Assembly (NCBI RefSeq): GCF_902497785.1
Contig: NZ_CABVHK010000009.1
Span: 62,001-126,000, forward strand
DNA: 64,000 bases
Direction: 5' to 3'
Source: Pseudomonas fluorescens
GTDB lineage: Bacteria; Pseudomonadota; Gammaproteobacteria; Pseudomonadales; Pseudomonadaceae
The notes under the pieces were generated by a model that did not search any database, was not told where the DNA came from, and saw only the letters and a program-made list of their open reading frames with translations. Shown piece after piece: positions 51,535-60,232 of the stretch (position 1 is the first letter of the stretch; every line of letters begins with the position of its first letter). The position numbers and the translations under genes are program-made.

Positions 51535-52568
51535 GGCGTCAGCACCCGACCAGCGTTGGCCGGCACCTTCAGCTTGAGCAGTTCGATCGCGTTACCGCTG
51601 CGAATCCGCTCGCGGTCTTCAGCGGACAAGCCGATGCCTTCGGTCAGATCGCCATGGTCGTAGGCCCCGCCAAAGTTAGTGCCGTACAACAGGCGCTCCG
51701 CCCCCACCACCTCGGCAACGCCACGACGCAAGCCCGGCGCATGAACGTCAAGGTCGAAGTAAAAGTTCTGCAGGTAATCCATCAACGGACGCTGATTGCG
51801 CGAGTCCGGTGCCATGGCCCGGTTCAGTTCGCTCAGGCGCCCCAACTGGAAAACCGCCATGCCACCGGCATGGGTGATGTAGGTTTTCAAGGTCGGGAAA
51901 ACATCCAGCGCGCCACCGCAGATCAGGTACCAGAAGAACAGTGTTTCATCGACGCAGTCACCGACGATGGAGGTGGTTTCAAACTTGTCGTCCGTGTGTT
52001 TTTCGCCCCAGTAAATCGACTGATTGAAGCCATGCACCATGATCGGTACATCCAGCTGGGTGAGTTTTTCCCAGACGGGGAACAGGCGTTCGTCGTGAGC
52101 CTCCAGGCCATTGAAGTTGGCCCCGCCGACGCACACACCCTTGGCGCCCAACTGAGTCACTGCGCGTTCAATTTCCTTGGCCGCATTCAGCGGATCCGCG
52201 AGGTTGGCGTGGCACCAGAAATCGAAGTGGTCGGGATCAGCCCGACAAAATGCCGACAACTCGTCATTGCAGATGCGCGCGTATTCGTTAGCGAAATCTC
52301 CCGCCCAATACATAAAGCAATGAGACGGCGTGGACATCACCAGTTTGTCGACACCCCGCTCGGCCATCAGCTGGCGACGGCTGGCGTGGCTCATGCGCGC
52401 GAGGATATTGGCCTGCGCTTCGGCATCCGTCGCGGCTTTGACCGGTTGCTTGGTGCCGAGGGAAAAATGCCCCACGGTCAGCCCCTGCACTTTCATGAAT
52501 GGCCCCCAGAACTCGTGACGGTTCAGCATGCCCTCAGTCAGCAAGTGGGCGTGGACATCAATCAGCAT
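51531..52568 (-). CDS. Amidohydrolase family 2 protein (ACMSD-like)
   Basis: A 345-residue paralogue of the amidohydrolase at 9.1 kb. HxH motif MLIDVHAHLL, IMVHGFNQS, YITHAGGMAVFQLGR, and LYGTNFGGAYD, where the metal-ligand Asp of ACMSD is Asn as in its paralogue. It is the first gene of a coupled three-gene set with kinase and phosphatase, under operator I (94 bp upstream). Possible decarboxylase or hydrolase for a ring-cleavage product. Confidence 0.87.
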   Translation of the reverse strand: MLIDVHAHLLTEGMLNRHEFWGPFMKVQGLTVGHFSLGTKQPVKAATDAEAQANILARMSHASRRQLMAERGVDKLVMSTPSHCFMYWAGDFANEYARICNDELSAFCRADPDHFDFWCHANLADPLNAAKEIERAVTQLGAKGVCVGGANFNGLEAHDERLFPVWEKLTQLDVPIMVHGFNQSIYWGEKHTDDKFETTSIVGDCVDETLFFWYLICGGALDVFPTLKTYITHAGGMAVFQLGRLSELNRAMAPDSRNQRPLMDYLQNFYFDLDVHAPGLRRGVAEVVGAERLLYGTNFGGAYDHGDLTEGIGLSAEDRERIRSGNAIELLKLKVPANAGRVLTP

Positions 52569-52661
52569 GGCGTTCTCCTTGTTGTAATTAGCCAGCAGAC
52601 CGAACGACCCGCTCGCAGGGCATCCGGATCAATTTAAGGGATAACTGCACCCTCAATAATA

Positions 52662-52686
52662 TAAACACATTTCTAATATGTGTTCA
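52662..52686. promoter_or_regulatory. Putative regulon operator (site I)
   Basis: TAAACA-N13-TGTTCA (11 of 12), and it also contains the inverted repeat AACACAT-N7-ATGTGTT. It is 94 bp upstream of the amidohydrolase at 52568. Confidence 0.6.
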
Positions 52687-52728
52687 TTTAAATATGAGTC
52701 GCAGGGCTACCTTTTATAAAATCCGCAC

Positions 52729-52754
52729 AAAAAAAAGCGGCCCTCTCAGGCCGC
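52729..52754 (-). terminator. Rho-independent terminator after DUF1329 (second copy)
   Basis: On the minus strand a GCGGCC / GGCCGC stem with a 6-base loop is followed by eight Ts. It lies 24 bp past the DUF1329 stop, ends the DUF1302/DUF1329 transcript, and isolates the downstream amidohydrolase promoter. Confidence 0.85.
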
Positions 52755-52777
52755 AAATGCGTGTTCAACCGATGAAA

Positions 52778-54139
52778 TCAGCGTTGGGTCTCCTGGGAAA
52801 CAATCGACTCAGGCTTCATGTCACGCTCCGATAACGGCGTGTCGTGCACCCGATATCCGCCCTTGAGGCCATCGTTGAGCAAAGACCACATGCCTTTGTT
52901 GAAGTCATAGCTGACGTTTTTTACCGTGTACGGCAGGTTTTTGTCGTACAGCTGCACGCCACTCTGGAACAGCGCGCGATACAGCACCCCGCCCTGGTCC
53001 CAGGCGTCATACAGGCCGGCACCAAACGTGTCTTCGTCGAGGTAGTAGGTGCGCTTGCTGTAGACGTGGCGTTTGCCCGGTTTCAGAGTCGCTTCCACCA
53101 CCCACACCCGGTGCAGTTCCCAGCGCTCGCAAGCCGGGTTGGCATGATGCGGCTTGAACTGTTCTTCCTGGCCGCAACTGAAGTAGAACTTGTAGGCGTT
53201 GTACGGGATATACATCTCCTTGCGGCCCACCAGTTTGTAGTCGAAACGGTCCTGGCTACCGGAGAACATCTGCAATTCGTCGAACAGGTTCACACCGCCC
53301 TGGTTGGGCACCGGCGTGTCGTAGGCGAACTCCGGCGCCAACTTGATGCGGCGCATGCCTGGGGTGTAGCTCCAGGCACGCCGTGGCTGGCTTTGCGGGT
53401 CGAGGTAGTCAGCGAGGATGATCAGTTGCCCGGCGCTGCGGGCCGGATAACTGTCCAGTGCCCAGGCGCGGTAGTACAACTGCGGATCGCGATCGGTCTG
53501 TTGAGTCTGGTAGTACGGCGCCTCCTCCATGGTCGCGGACTCGGCGGTCTTGGTCACCGAACCCTGAGAATCCACTACCCAACTGTTGGACGAAGCCGTG
53601 GTGGTGTAACCCGTTCCCTTGTAGCGCAGTTGTTGATTCCAGATGACTTCATTGCCGTTCTGCGGAAGCGGGAACGGCAGCCCGCCTCGGCATGCCGGAT
53701 CGACTGCGAGGTTGTCCTTGGTCGTGCGGCAGTTACTGGCGTTGCGCACAGAGGCATCGAGCAACGCTTGCGGGTACGCCGCGGTCCGGTGGGTCGGGTA
53801 AATATCCAGGTAGTAGTCGGGAAATTTACTCAGCAGCATTTTTTGCCCGCCGCTCAAGCGGTCGGCGTATTGCTCCATGTTTTTCGAGTTGATCCGCAGC
53901 AGCGGTTTTTCATCCTCGAAGGGGTCGGCCCAGAAGCCGCTGTCGGGCTTGAAGCCTGGCGGGCTCTGCGTCAGGCCGCCGGTATAGGGAGGAATGCTGC
54001 CATCGGCATTGCCCGCGATAATTGCGCCGAACGGCGTCAGGGTTTTTCCGATCTGTGCAACCTGGTCGGCCGGTGCCGCAGCCAGGCTGGCGGTGGCGAT
54101 GCTCAACAGCGCCACCGCCCATGCAAATTGTCCTTTCAT
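52778..54139 (-). CDS. DUF1329 protein (second copy)
   Basis: A 453-residue secreted protein closely similar to that at 44.3 kb: signal peptide WAVALLSIATASLAAAPA, GFKPDSGFWADPF, MFSGSQDRFDYKLVGRKEMY, and the same C-terminal block (YNKGMW-like DFNKGMWSLLNDGLKGGY). Together with the DUF1302 paralogue it forms a duplicated outer-membrane/periplasmic pair. 27 bp after the DUF1302 stop. Ends before a strong terminator. Confidence 0.9.
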   Translation of the reverse strand: MKGQFAWAVALLSIATASLAAAPADQVAQIGKTLTPFGAIIAGNADGSIPPYTGGLTQSPPGFKPDSGFWADPFEDEKPLLRINSKNMEQYADRLSGGQKMLLSKFPDYYLDIYPTHRTAAYPQALLDASVRNASNCRTTKDNLAVDPACRGGLPFPLPQNGNEVIWNQQLRYKGTGYTTTASSNSWVVDSQGSVTKTAESATMEEAPYYQTQQTDRDPQLYYRAWALDSYPARSAGQLIILADYLDPQSQPRRAWSYTPGMRRIKLAPEFAYDTPVPNQGGVNLFDELQMFSGSQDRFDYKLVGRKEMYIPYNAYKFYFSCGQEEQFKPHHANPACERWELHRVWVVEATLKPGKRHVYSKRTYYLDEDTFGAGLYDAWDQGGVLYRALFQSGVQLYDKNLPYTVKNVSYDFNKGMWSLLNDGLKGGYRVHDTPLSERDMKPESIVSQETQR

Positions 54140-54166
54140 AAACAGATACTCCGCTTCTTGGCTTTT

Positions 54167-55834
54167 TTAGATGGAGGTTTTGAAGGTGAAGGCCAGCCAG
54201 CCACGGTCGGTTCCGCCCACGGCGCCGTTGCCCCCGACGGTGTCCCCGGGAATGTTCTTCGTTTGAGCGTCTGTATCGGAATAACGCAAACCAAATTCAT
54301 AACGCTGGGCATACGTCATCTGCACGCCGGCAGACCAGGTCAGCGCGCCTTCGTTACCACCGCCGGCACTGGCTGCGTTGCCCGACAGGCCATAATTGAC
54401 GGTCAACGGTACGGTCATGTCCCAGGACGGGAGTACCGACAGGTATTGCGGTGTGTAATTGACGGCGATGGCCGCGTAATCCCGGGTCGAACAACCGTCG
54501 CGCTTGTCCCCTGAACCGGGTGTGCCGACGCGGGGGTCAACGCAGTTATTGTTGTTTTCACCCAGATAAAGCTCTTCGTGCTCGGTCACTTTGCGCAGGT
54601 GGCTGTAGGCGAACTCGCCGATCAGCGTGGCGTTGTTGGCGATAAAGTTACGCGGCACACCATACACAGCGTTGGCGACGAAGTGGTACGTATCGCCACG
54701 CGGTCCTTCGTTGTCGGAAGGATCAACGCCGACCGCGTTCAACGCACCGCCCTTGCGATAGGAGATCTCGCTGCCGATCGACACCGTGTCGAGCACGGTC
54801 GAAAGACTCAGGCCGACCAGTTTGACGCTGCGCGGGTACACCAGGCGGTAGCTGCCGGTAGCGGCCGAAACTTCTGGCGCCAACCAGGGTTGGTAGTCAT
54901 CGAACTGGCGGTAGTAAGCGCCCACCGTCGATTGAATCGCCTCGACGTCGTATTTGGCCATTACGCCCCAGTTGGCGGAGTCACGACCGTATTTGGACTT
55001 CTCCCGGTTAAAGGAAAAACCAGGTGCTACAGGCAAACGGTCCGGGCCTTCGAAGAACGGGTCCGCTGCGCCGAAGTAGGTGCCGCCGTACGGAATGCGC
55101 GTGTAGTCCCATTCGTAGAAATATTGAGCGGCCAGTGTCAGGTTGTCGGTGGCCTGAGCTTTGACGGATATCTGCCCGATGGGCAAGAACACTTCCTTGG
55201 TTTCAATGCCAGGACTGGTCACTGCCTTGGCACCATCCAGAGGCGCTTGCGAGTAGGAAATCGCATGGGCACCGAACAGTAGCCCCTCGCCCCAGTAATT
55301 GGTATGCCGGCCGATCTTGACGTTCACCGAAGCATCGCCCAGGCGCAGGTTTTTCCAGACGAAGGCATCGAGGATTTCCCCTGAAGGGCCTTCGACGTAA
55401 CGCTTCACTTCAGAGCTGTAGTGGTCGTTGTCGTAGCTGGTCTGGTACCCGGCAACATGACTGCGCACCGTGTCATTGTGGTACGCCTGGTCGTACCAGC
55501 CGGCGGCGCTGAGGCGTGCCCCCCAGTCTTTACGGTAGGCAAAATCGAGTTCAGTGAGCAAGTCGATGCGGTTGGTGACGATGTCACCCTTGTCGAACTT
55601 GCCGTCCGATTCATCGTAGTTAGGGTTGTTCATGATGCGCCGGTCTTGCCCCTCCGTTCGCATCCCCAGGTTGTAGCGCAGGGTGTTATCCCAACGCAGA
55701 TGAAAGTCTGGATTAGCCAGTTCGATCGGCGCAGCCATCACCGCTCCACCGTAACCAAACGCCATTTTCCCTACCGCCAGCAGTACCATGGCCCGCTGGG
55801 CTCGCATGCGTCCCTGTTTGCTCATCTTTTTCAT
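54167..55834 (-). CDS. DUF1302 outer-membrane protein (second copy)
   Basis: A 555-residue DUF1302 family protein, paralogous to that at 45.7 kb. Signal-like N-terminus (MVLLAVGKMAFGYGGAVMA). The end RGWLAFTFKTSI differs from the first copy by a final Ile. A distinct Cys-containing loop (NNNCVDPRVG, KRDGCSTRD) is present. AAGGTGG precedes the ATG at 55834. The pair is separated from the upstream ALDH gene by a GC hairpin (55877-55890). Confidence 0.9.
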   Translation of the reverse strand: MKKMSKQGRMRAQRAMVLLAVGKMAFGYGGAVMAAPIELANPDFHLRWDNTLRYNLGMRTEGQDRRIMNNPNYDESDGKFDKGDIVTNRIDLLTELDFAYRKDWGARLSAAGWYDQAYHNDTVRSHVAGYQTSYDNDHYSSEVKRYVEGPSGEILDAFVWKNLRLGDASVNVKIGRHTNYWGEGLLFGAHAISYSQAPLDGAKAVTSPGIETKEVFLPIGQISVKAQATDNLTLAAQYFYEWDYTRIPYGGTYFGAADPFFEGPDRLPVAPGFSFNREKSKYGRDSANWGVMAKYDVEAIQSTVGAYYRQFDDYQPWLAPEVSAATGSYRLVYPRSVKLVGLSLSTVLDTVSIGSEISYRKGGALNAVGVDPSDNEGPRGDTYHFVANAVYGVPRNFIANNATLIGEFAYSHLRKVTEHEELYLGENNNNCVDPRVGTPGSGDKRDGCSTRDYAAIAVNYTPQYLSVLPSWDMTVPLTVNYGLSGNAASAGGGNEGALTWSAGVQMTYAQRYEFGLRYSDTDAQTKNIPGDTVGGNGAVGGTDRGWLAFTFKTSI

Positions 55835-55876
55835 GCAAACCACCTTTTGTTTTTATTGTCAGTCGTTTTGTCTGCT

Positions 55877-55890
55877 CCCCGCTCGCGGGG
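55877..55890 (-). other. GC hairpin between ALDH and DUF1302 genes
   Basis: CCCCGC-TC-GCGGGG, just beyond the ALDH stop. Without a T tract it may be a weak terminator or processing point. Confidence 0.45.
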
Positions 55891-55898
55891 TGTCATGG

Positions 55899-57389
55899 CT
55901 AGCGGCCGATGGGGTAGATGATGGATTTCTCCTGGGTGAATTCTTTAAGCCAGTTCGGCCCGAACTCACGGCCCAGTCCTGAACGTTTGAAGCCGCCGAT
56001 GGGCGCATAAGGCAAGCTGCCGCTACCCCCATTGAGGTACACACTGCCGGCACGAATTCGTCGAGCCATGGCATAGGCGGTGGCGGCATCTGCAGAGGAA
56101 ACAGCGGCGTTGAGGCCAAACCGCGAATCGTTGGCAATGGCAACCGCCTCGTCATCACTGTCGAAACCGATCACCACCCCCACCGGCCCGAAGATTTCCT
56201 CCTGGGCGATGAGCATGTCGTTGCTTACGTCATCGAACAGGGTGATGTCGCTGAAGAAGCCCTGGCGCAGATGCGCAGGTCGTCCACCACCGCAGACCAG
56301 CGTGGCCCCGGCGTCGCGGCCGCTGGCGATGAAATGCTCGACCTTGGCGCGCTGCGACTCGCGGATCAGCGGGCCCATCATCACGCTCGGGTCCGCCGGG
56401 TCACCGACCTTCCACTGCCCGGCAATGGCTTTGGCGCACTGCACGAATTGCTCGCGTACCGAGTGATGCACAACGAAGCGGGTGAGCAATGCACAGCCCT
56501 GCCCCGCGTTGACCGCCAGCCCGGCGACAGCTCCCAGCGCGGTGGCCTGAATGTCGGCATCGGCGCGCACGATCAACGCCGATTTGCCGCCCAGTTCCAG
56601 ATGCACGCGCTTCAGGGTCGGCGCCGCCTGACTCATGATGCTCATGCCGACCGTTTCCGAACCGGTGAACGAGACCATGTCCACCCGCGGGTCGCTGCTC
56701 AACAAGCCGCCCACTTCAATACCGCCGGTGACAATGTTGAGTACGCCCTGGGGCAGGCCGATTTCTTCAGCGATCTGACCGAACAACAGCGCCGAGTACG
56801 GGGTAAATGGCGAAGGCTTGAGCACCAGGGTGTTGCCGGCCAGCAAGGCCGGAAACACCTTGGCCAAGTTAAGAAGAAACGGAAAGTTATAGCCGGTGAT
56901 GCCGGCCACCACGCCGATGGCCTCACGCTCCACCGTGCCGCTGCCGAGAATCATCGGCCCTGCCGGGTTGAACGGATTGGGATTGGCCTGCACCGGAATC
57001 TGCAAGCTGTCGCTGTGCACAGACTGCTCGATCGCGGTCAGCACATGGCCCAGCGGCATGTCCACCTGCATGGCATAAGTCACGCCTTGGGAACAGCCGA
57101 CCTCAGCGATAATCAGCGCGGCAATTTCCTCCCTTTTTGCCACCAAAGCTGCGTGCATCCGCCGCATGTACCCGGCCCGTTCGGCCATGCTCAACCAGGG
57201 CCAAGGGCCGTTATCAAAGGCGTTGCGTGCGGCGGCGATGGCTGCGTCGGCGCTCTGCAGATCACCATTCGGTGCATGACCGATGACCGCTTCGGTGGCC
57301 GGGTTGAGCACTGCTTCGCGCGGACCGTCAACATCCACCCACGCGCCATCGATGTACAGCTTGTCCAGCTGGGTAAAGGGAACACTCAT
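55899..57389 (-). CDS. Aldehyde dehydrogenase
   Basis: A 496-residue NAD(P)-dependent ALDH. The catalytic Cys is in NAGQGCALL and the general base region is LELGGKSA. The signature SFTGSETVG is also present. It ends ERK-type (LKEFTQEKSIIYPIG). Its ATG overlaps the GMC dehydrogenase stop (ATGA). It should convert the aldehyde made by the upstream alcohol dehydrogenase to the carboxylate that the CoA ligase (11.4 kb) could activate. Confidence 0.95.
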   Translation of the reverse strand: MSVPFTQLDKLYIDGAWVDVDGPREAVLNPATEAVIGHAPNGDLQSADAAIAAARNAFDNGPWPWLSMAERAGYMRRMHAALVAKREEIAALIIAEVGCSQGVTYAMQVDMPLGHVLTAIEQSVHSDSLQIPVQANPNPFNPAGPMILGSGTVEREAIGVVAGITGYNFPFLLNLAKVFPALLAGNTLVLKPSPFTPYSALLFGQIAEEIGLPQGVLNIVTGGIEVGGLLSSDPRVDMVSFTGSETVGMSIMSQAAPTLKRVHLELGGKSALIVRADADIQATALGAVAGLAVNAGQGCALLTRFVVHHSVREQFVQCAKAIAGQWKVGDPADPSVMMGPLIRESQRAKVEHFIASGRDAGATLVCGGGRPAHLRQGFFSDITLFDDVSNDMLIAQEEIFGPVGVVIGFDSDDEAVAIANDSRFGLNAAVSSADAATAYAMARRIRAGSVYLNGGSGSLPYAPIGGFKRSGLGREFGPNWLKEFTQEKSIIYPIGR

Positions 57390-59005
57390 GGTGTTGGATC
57401 TCCTGAGACTTTGCCGGTGATAATTTCTGCAGCGCGCATGGCAATGGCCATGGCCGGGGCATTGGTGTTACCGGAAACCAGGCACGGCATCACCGAAGTG
57501 TCGACCACACGCAGGCCCTCGACGCCGCGCACACGCAGTTGCGGATCGAGCACCGACGCGCTGTCGGCACCCATGCGACAGGTCCCGGAAACGTGATAGG
57601 CGGTCTGGCCGAAGCGGCGGAACGCAGCAAGAATTTGCGCGTCGCTTTCTACCTCCGGTCCCGGTGTCAGCTCGCCGACAATGAATGGCTTGAGCACCGG
57701 CTGTGCAGCCAGACGGCGGAACCAGCGAAACAAGGCAATTGCGGAAGTGCGATCGATCTCGGCGCTCAAATAATTGGCGTTGATCCGGGGTGGAACCGTG
57801 GCGTCCGCCGATTGAATGCGCACCTCACCCTGGCTCTGCGGACGCAGGAAATAGCCACCGATGGTCAGGCCGGGCTCCTTGTCGATTTCGACCTTGTTAC
57901 CGTCGCCATCCATGGAATAGAGGCTGACGCCGATTTGCGCGTCCGGACGATCCAGCTCCGGGCGCGTCTTGATGAAACCACCGGCCTCGTGAGCGGCGTG
58001 GGTCATCGGTCCTTTCTTGCGCAAAAAGTATTGGGCCACTGCACCGAGTAACCCAATCCCATGGAAGCAGTGATTGAAGCTGCCACGGGTGACCCGATAC
58101 TGCATGGCCATGTACACGTGCTCACGCAGGTTACGCCCGACCTCGGGGGCGTCGTGCAGCACACTGATACCCAGCGAGTTCAACAGTGCGGCCGGGCCGA
58201 TGCCAGACAGTTGCAACAGCTTCGGCGATTCAATGGCACCGGCGCACAACAACACCTCGCGGCGCACTTCGAAGCGTTCCTTGCCGGCGCTGTTGTTGAC
58301 CTGCACGGCACAGGCACGGTGATTGCTGAACTCGATGCGTTGAACATCCGTGCCGGTCATTAACGTCAAATTCGGACGTGCGCGCACCGGATCGAGAAAG
58401 GCCTTGGCGGCACTGAATCGCTGGCCTTTCCAGGTGGTTTGCGGCTGATAGCCGAAGCCACCCTGAGTGACCGAGTCGATATGATTGGTGTCTTCAGTGC
58501 GCGCCACACCCAGCTCACCGGCCGCGCTGATGACGGCATCGCACAGGGCGTGGCCCGATGGGTGCACCGTGACTTTGAGCGGGCCACCGACTCCGCGCCA
58601 TTGGCTCTTGCCCAACTGGTGGTCTTCGAGGGCGACAAACTGCCGGCCCATGTCTTTCCAGCCCCAGCCCGCGCAGCCTTGCGCTTCCCAATGATCATAA
58701 TCAGCGGGTGCTCCCCGTACATAGACCATGCCGTTGACCGAACTGGAGCCGCCAATCGTTTTGCCTTTGAGCCATTGCTCATCGCTCATACCCTCACCGC
58801 GTGCAGCCTTGTAGCTCCACACATGCGGATTGCCGGGGCTGAGCAGTTTGCCAATGCCACGGGGCATGGCAATCAACGGACTGGTGTGATCCGGTCCGCT
58901 CTCGATCAGCAGCACCGAAACGTTCGTGTCGGCAGACAAGCGATTGGCCAGGACGCAGCCGGATGACCCCGCACCGATGATGATGTAGTCGTAGGTTTTG
59001 CTCAT
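57386..59005 (-). CDS. GMC-family FAD alcohol dehydrogenase
   Basis: A 539-residue glucose-methanol-choline oxidoreductase. The N-terminal FAD fold is YIIIGAGSSGCVLANRL. The substrate/FAD contact is KTIGGSSSVNGMVYVRG, and the catalytic His region is AYHVSGTCRMG. The second His/Asn pair lies in SGNTNAPAMAIAMRAA. The start MSKTYDY at 59005 has AAGAAG upstream. It oxidises a primary alcohol, probably a P450 product. It is downstream of a P450/ferredoxin remnant, so the ancestral operon was P450-Fd-GMC-ALDH. Confidence 0.93.
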   Translation of the reverse strand: MSKTYDYIIIGAGSSGCVLANRLSADTNVSVLLIESGPDHTSPLIAMPRGIGKLLSPGNPHVWSYKAARGEGMSDEQWLKGKTIGGSSSVNGMVYVRGAPADYDHWEAQGCAGWGWKDMGRQFVALEDHQLGKSQWRGVGGPLKVTVHPSGHALCDAVISAAGELGVARTEDTNHIDSVTQGGFGYQPQTTWKGQRFSAAKAFLDPVRARPNLTLMTGTDVQRIEFSNHRACAVQVNNSAGKERFEVRREVLLCAGAIESPKLLQLSGIGPAALLNSLGISVLHDAPEVGRNLREHVYMAMQYRVTRGSFNHCFHGIGLLGAVAQYFLRKKGPMTHAAHEAGGFIKTRPELDRPDAQIGVSLYSMDGDGNKVEIDKEPGLTIGGYFLRPQSQGEVRIQSADATVPPRINANYLSAEIDRTSAIALFRWFRRLAAQPVLKPFIVGELTPGPEVESDAQILAAFRRFGQTAYHVSGTCRMGADSASVLDPQLRVRGVEGLRVVDTSVMPCLVSGNTNAPAMAIAMRAAEIITGKVSGDPTP

Positions 59006-59057
59006 TGTTGTTCTTCTTTTGCGGGTTGCTGAAAGTCTTCCATTACCAAGGCGGCAC

Positions 59058-59260
59058 TCACCGGTGTTCGTCGGATGTATCGCGAACCTCGATGACCCGT
59101 TCCGGGCAGGCACGGGCACCGCGGGTTGCCAGCCGCTCTTGCCCAATCGGCACACTTAAGCCGTTGCTGGCGATGTAGCCGTTGTTATCGAGTGGATAGA
59201 GCGCGGGCGCGACGTTGTTGCAGCGGGCATGACCTACGCAGCCGGATTGGTTGATAGGCG
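59058..59260 (-). pseudogene. Ferredoxin fragment ([3Fe-4S] type), lacking its own start
   Basis: The reading frame contains a ferredoxin core: INQSGCVGHARCNNVAPALY, then ACPERVIEV, i.e. the CxxHxxC...CP pattern of P450-associated ferredoxins. Its first residues are missing and the frame continues upstream into a P450 N-terminal sequence out of frame. No start codon with a ribosome site precedes it. It is therefore a remnant, unless it is translated by frameshifting. Confidence 0.75.
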
Positions 59261-59364
59261 TTTTCGCCGTGGGCGGTGAGCTCTGCCCATAGATCGAAAT
59301 CGCGGGCAAGGTGCTTGGGAATGTGCGCAGGAACAGGTGCAGGCGTTTCAGGAGCGTTATTCAT
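59185..59364 (-). pseudogene. Cytochrome P450 N-terminal remnant fused to ferredoxin sequence
   Basis: From ATG 59364 (preceded by GGAG) the frame gives a proline-rich start and PVPAHIPKHLARDFDLWAEL, the typical beginning of a soluble P450. After about 40 residues (near 59250) homology stops; the frame continues through the ferredoxin coding region in the wrong register and ends at 59185. About 1.2 kb of P450 and the ferredoxin start appear to have been lost in one deletion. Operator J lies 103 bp upstream, so the promoter still drives the GMC-ALDH genes. Confidence 0.75.
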
Positions 59365-59466
59365 TATTGTTCTCCAGGTCTCTATCGGACTGGAGAAACG
59401 GTAAGGCCGCAGACGCAAAGCCACAACGAACAGAAGCGCAAATCTGTACGGCATAGACGGAATTAA

Positions 59467-59491
59467 TTAACACTTTCGCCGAATATGTTCT
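59467..59491. promoter_or_regulatory. Putative regulon operator (site J)
   Basis: TTAACA-N13-TGTTCT, 10 of 12 arm positions, in the gap between the P450 remnant (103 bp) and the divergent TetR gene (113 bp). Confidence 0.5.
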
Positions 59492-59603
59492 AAAAATAAT
59501 CCTGCTGGTGCAAAAAATCCTCTGTCATTGTGTTCTGATCACCGCCGGGAAGCTCTTGTACCCGCCGTCATGAAACCAATAAAAAGCGCTGCCGAGGTTA
59601 AGA

Positions 59604-60227
59604 ATGTCTCACCTAGCTTCCGTGCAAACAGCCGATAAAAATCACGCCAGTCAACGCCACGCCTTGCGTTCCCAACGCACCCGGGAATTGTTGCTGGACC
59701 ACATGTATCGCCTGGCGCTGGAAAAGGGCTACGAAGGAATTACGGTCCAGCAATTACTGGACAGTACAGGGGTCGCGCGCTCCACCTTCTACGCGCACTT
59801 TCGCGACAAGGAGGACCTGATCGTCGCCGGGTACGAAGCCATTGGCGTTCCCTCGACCAAGGTCACCGAAGTTGATGGCGACCGCCGTGTCCTGCTGGAT
59901 GTTTCGGCCTGGCTGTTCAGCGCCACCGAACGTCATGCGGCACTGACAACGGCGTTCTTCAGCGGCCCGGGACAGAACGTGATTCTCGCGCACCTGGAAA
60001 ATATCCTGATCATCCAGGTCCGGGAACACTACCGGAAACAGGGCCTGTACCAAATCGATCAACTGCGTGGCGAGGCCGCCGTGCGCTGTTTCGTCGGTGC
60101 CCTGGTGGGGCTGTGGTTGTGGTGGGTGCGCCACGACTATCCGAACCCGGCGCGGGAAATGACCGAAACCTTCGACAGCCTGATGAACAACGGCACCTGG
60201 CCGCCTGACAACAACGTGCGCCAGTAG
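59604..60227 (+). CDS. TetR-family transcriptional regulator
   Basis: A 207-residue TetR regulator. The HTH is at residues 30-72 (GITVQQLLDSTGVARSTFYAHF). GAGG lies 6 bases before the ATG. It is divergent from the P450-remnant/GMC/ALDH operon and shares operator J, so it may control that operon. It could also be the regulon's DNA-binding protein. Ends 6 bp from the convergent LysR gene. Confidence 0.88.
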   Translation: MSHLASVQTADKNHASQRHALRSQRTRELLLDHMYRLALEKGYEGITVQQLLDSTGVARSTFYAHFRDKEDLIVAGYEAIGVPSTKVTEVDGDRRVLLDVSAWLFSATERHAALTTAFFSGPGQNVILAHLENILIIQVREHYRKQGLYQIDQLRGEAAVRCFVGALVGLWLWWVRHDYPNPAREMTETFDSLMNNGTWPPDNNVRQ

Positions 60228-60232
60228 CGGGA

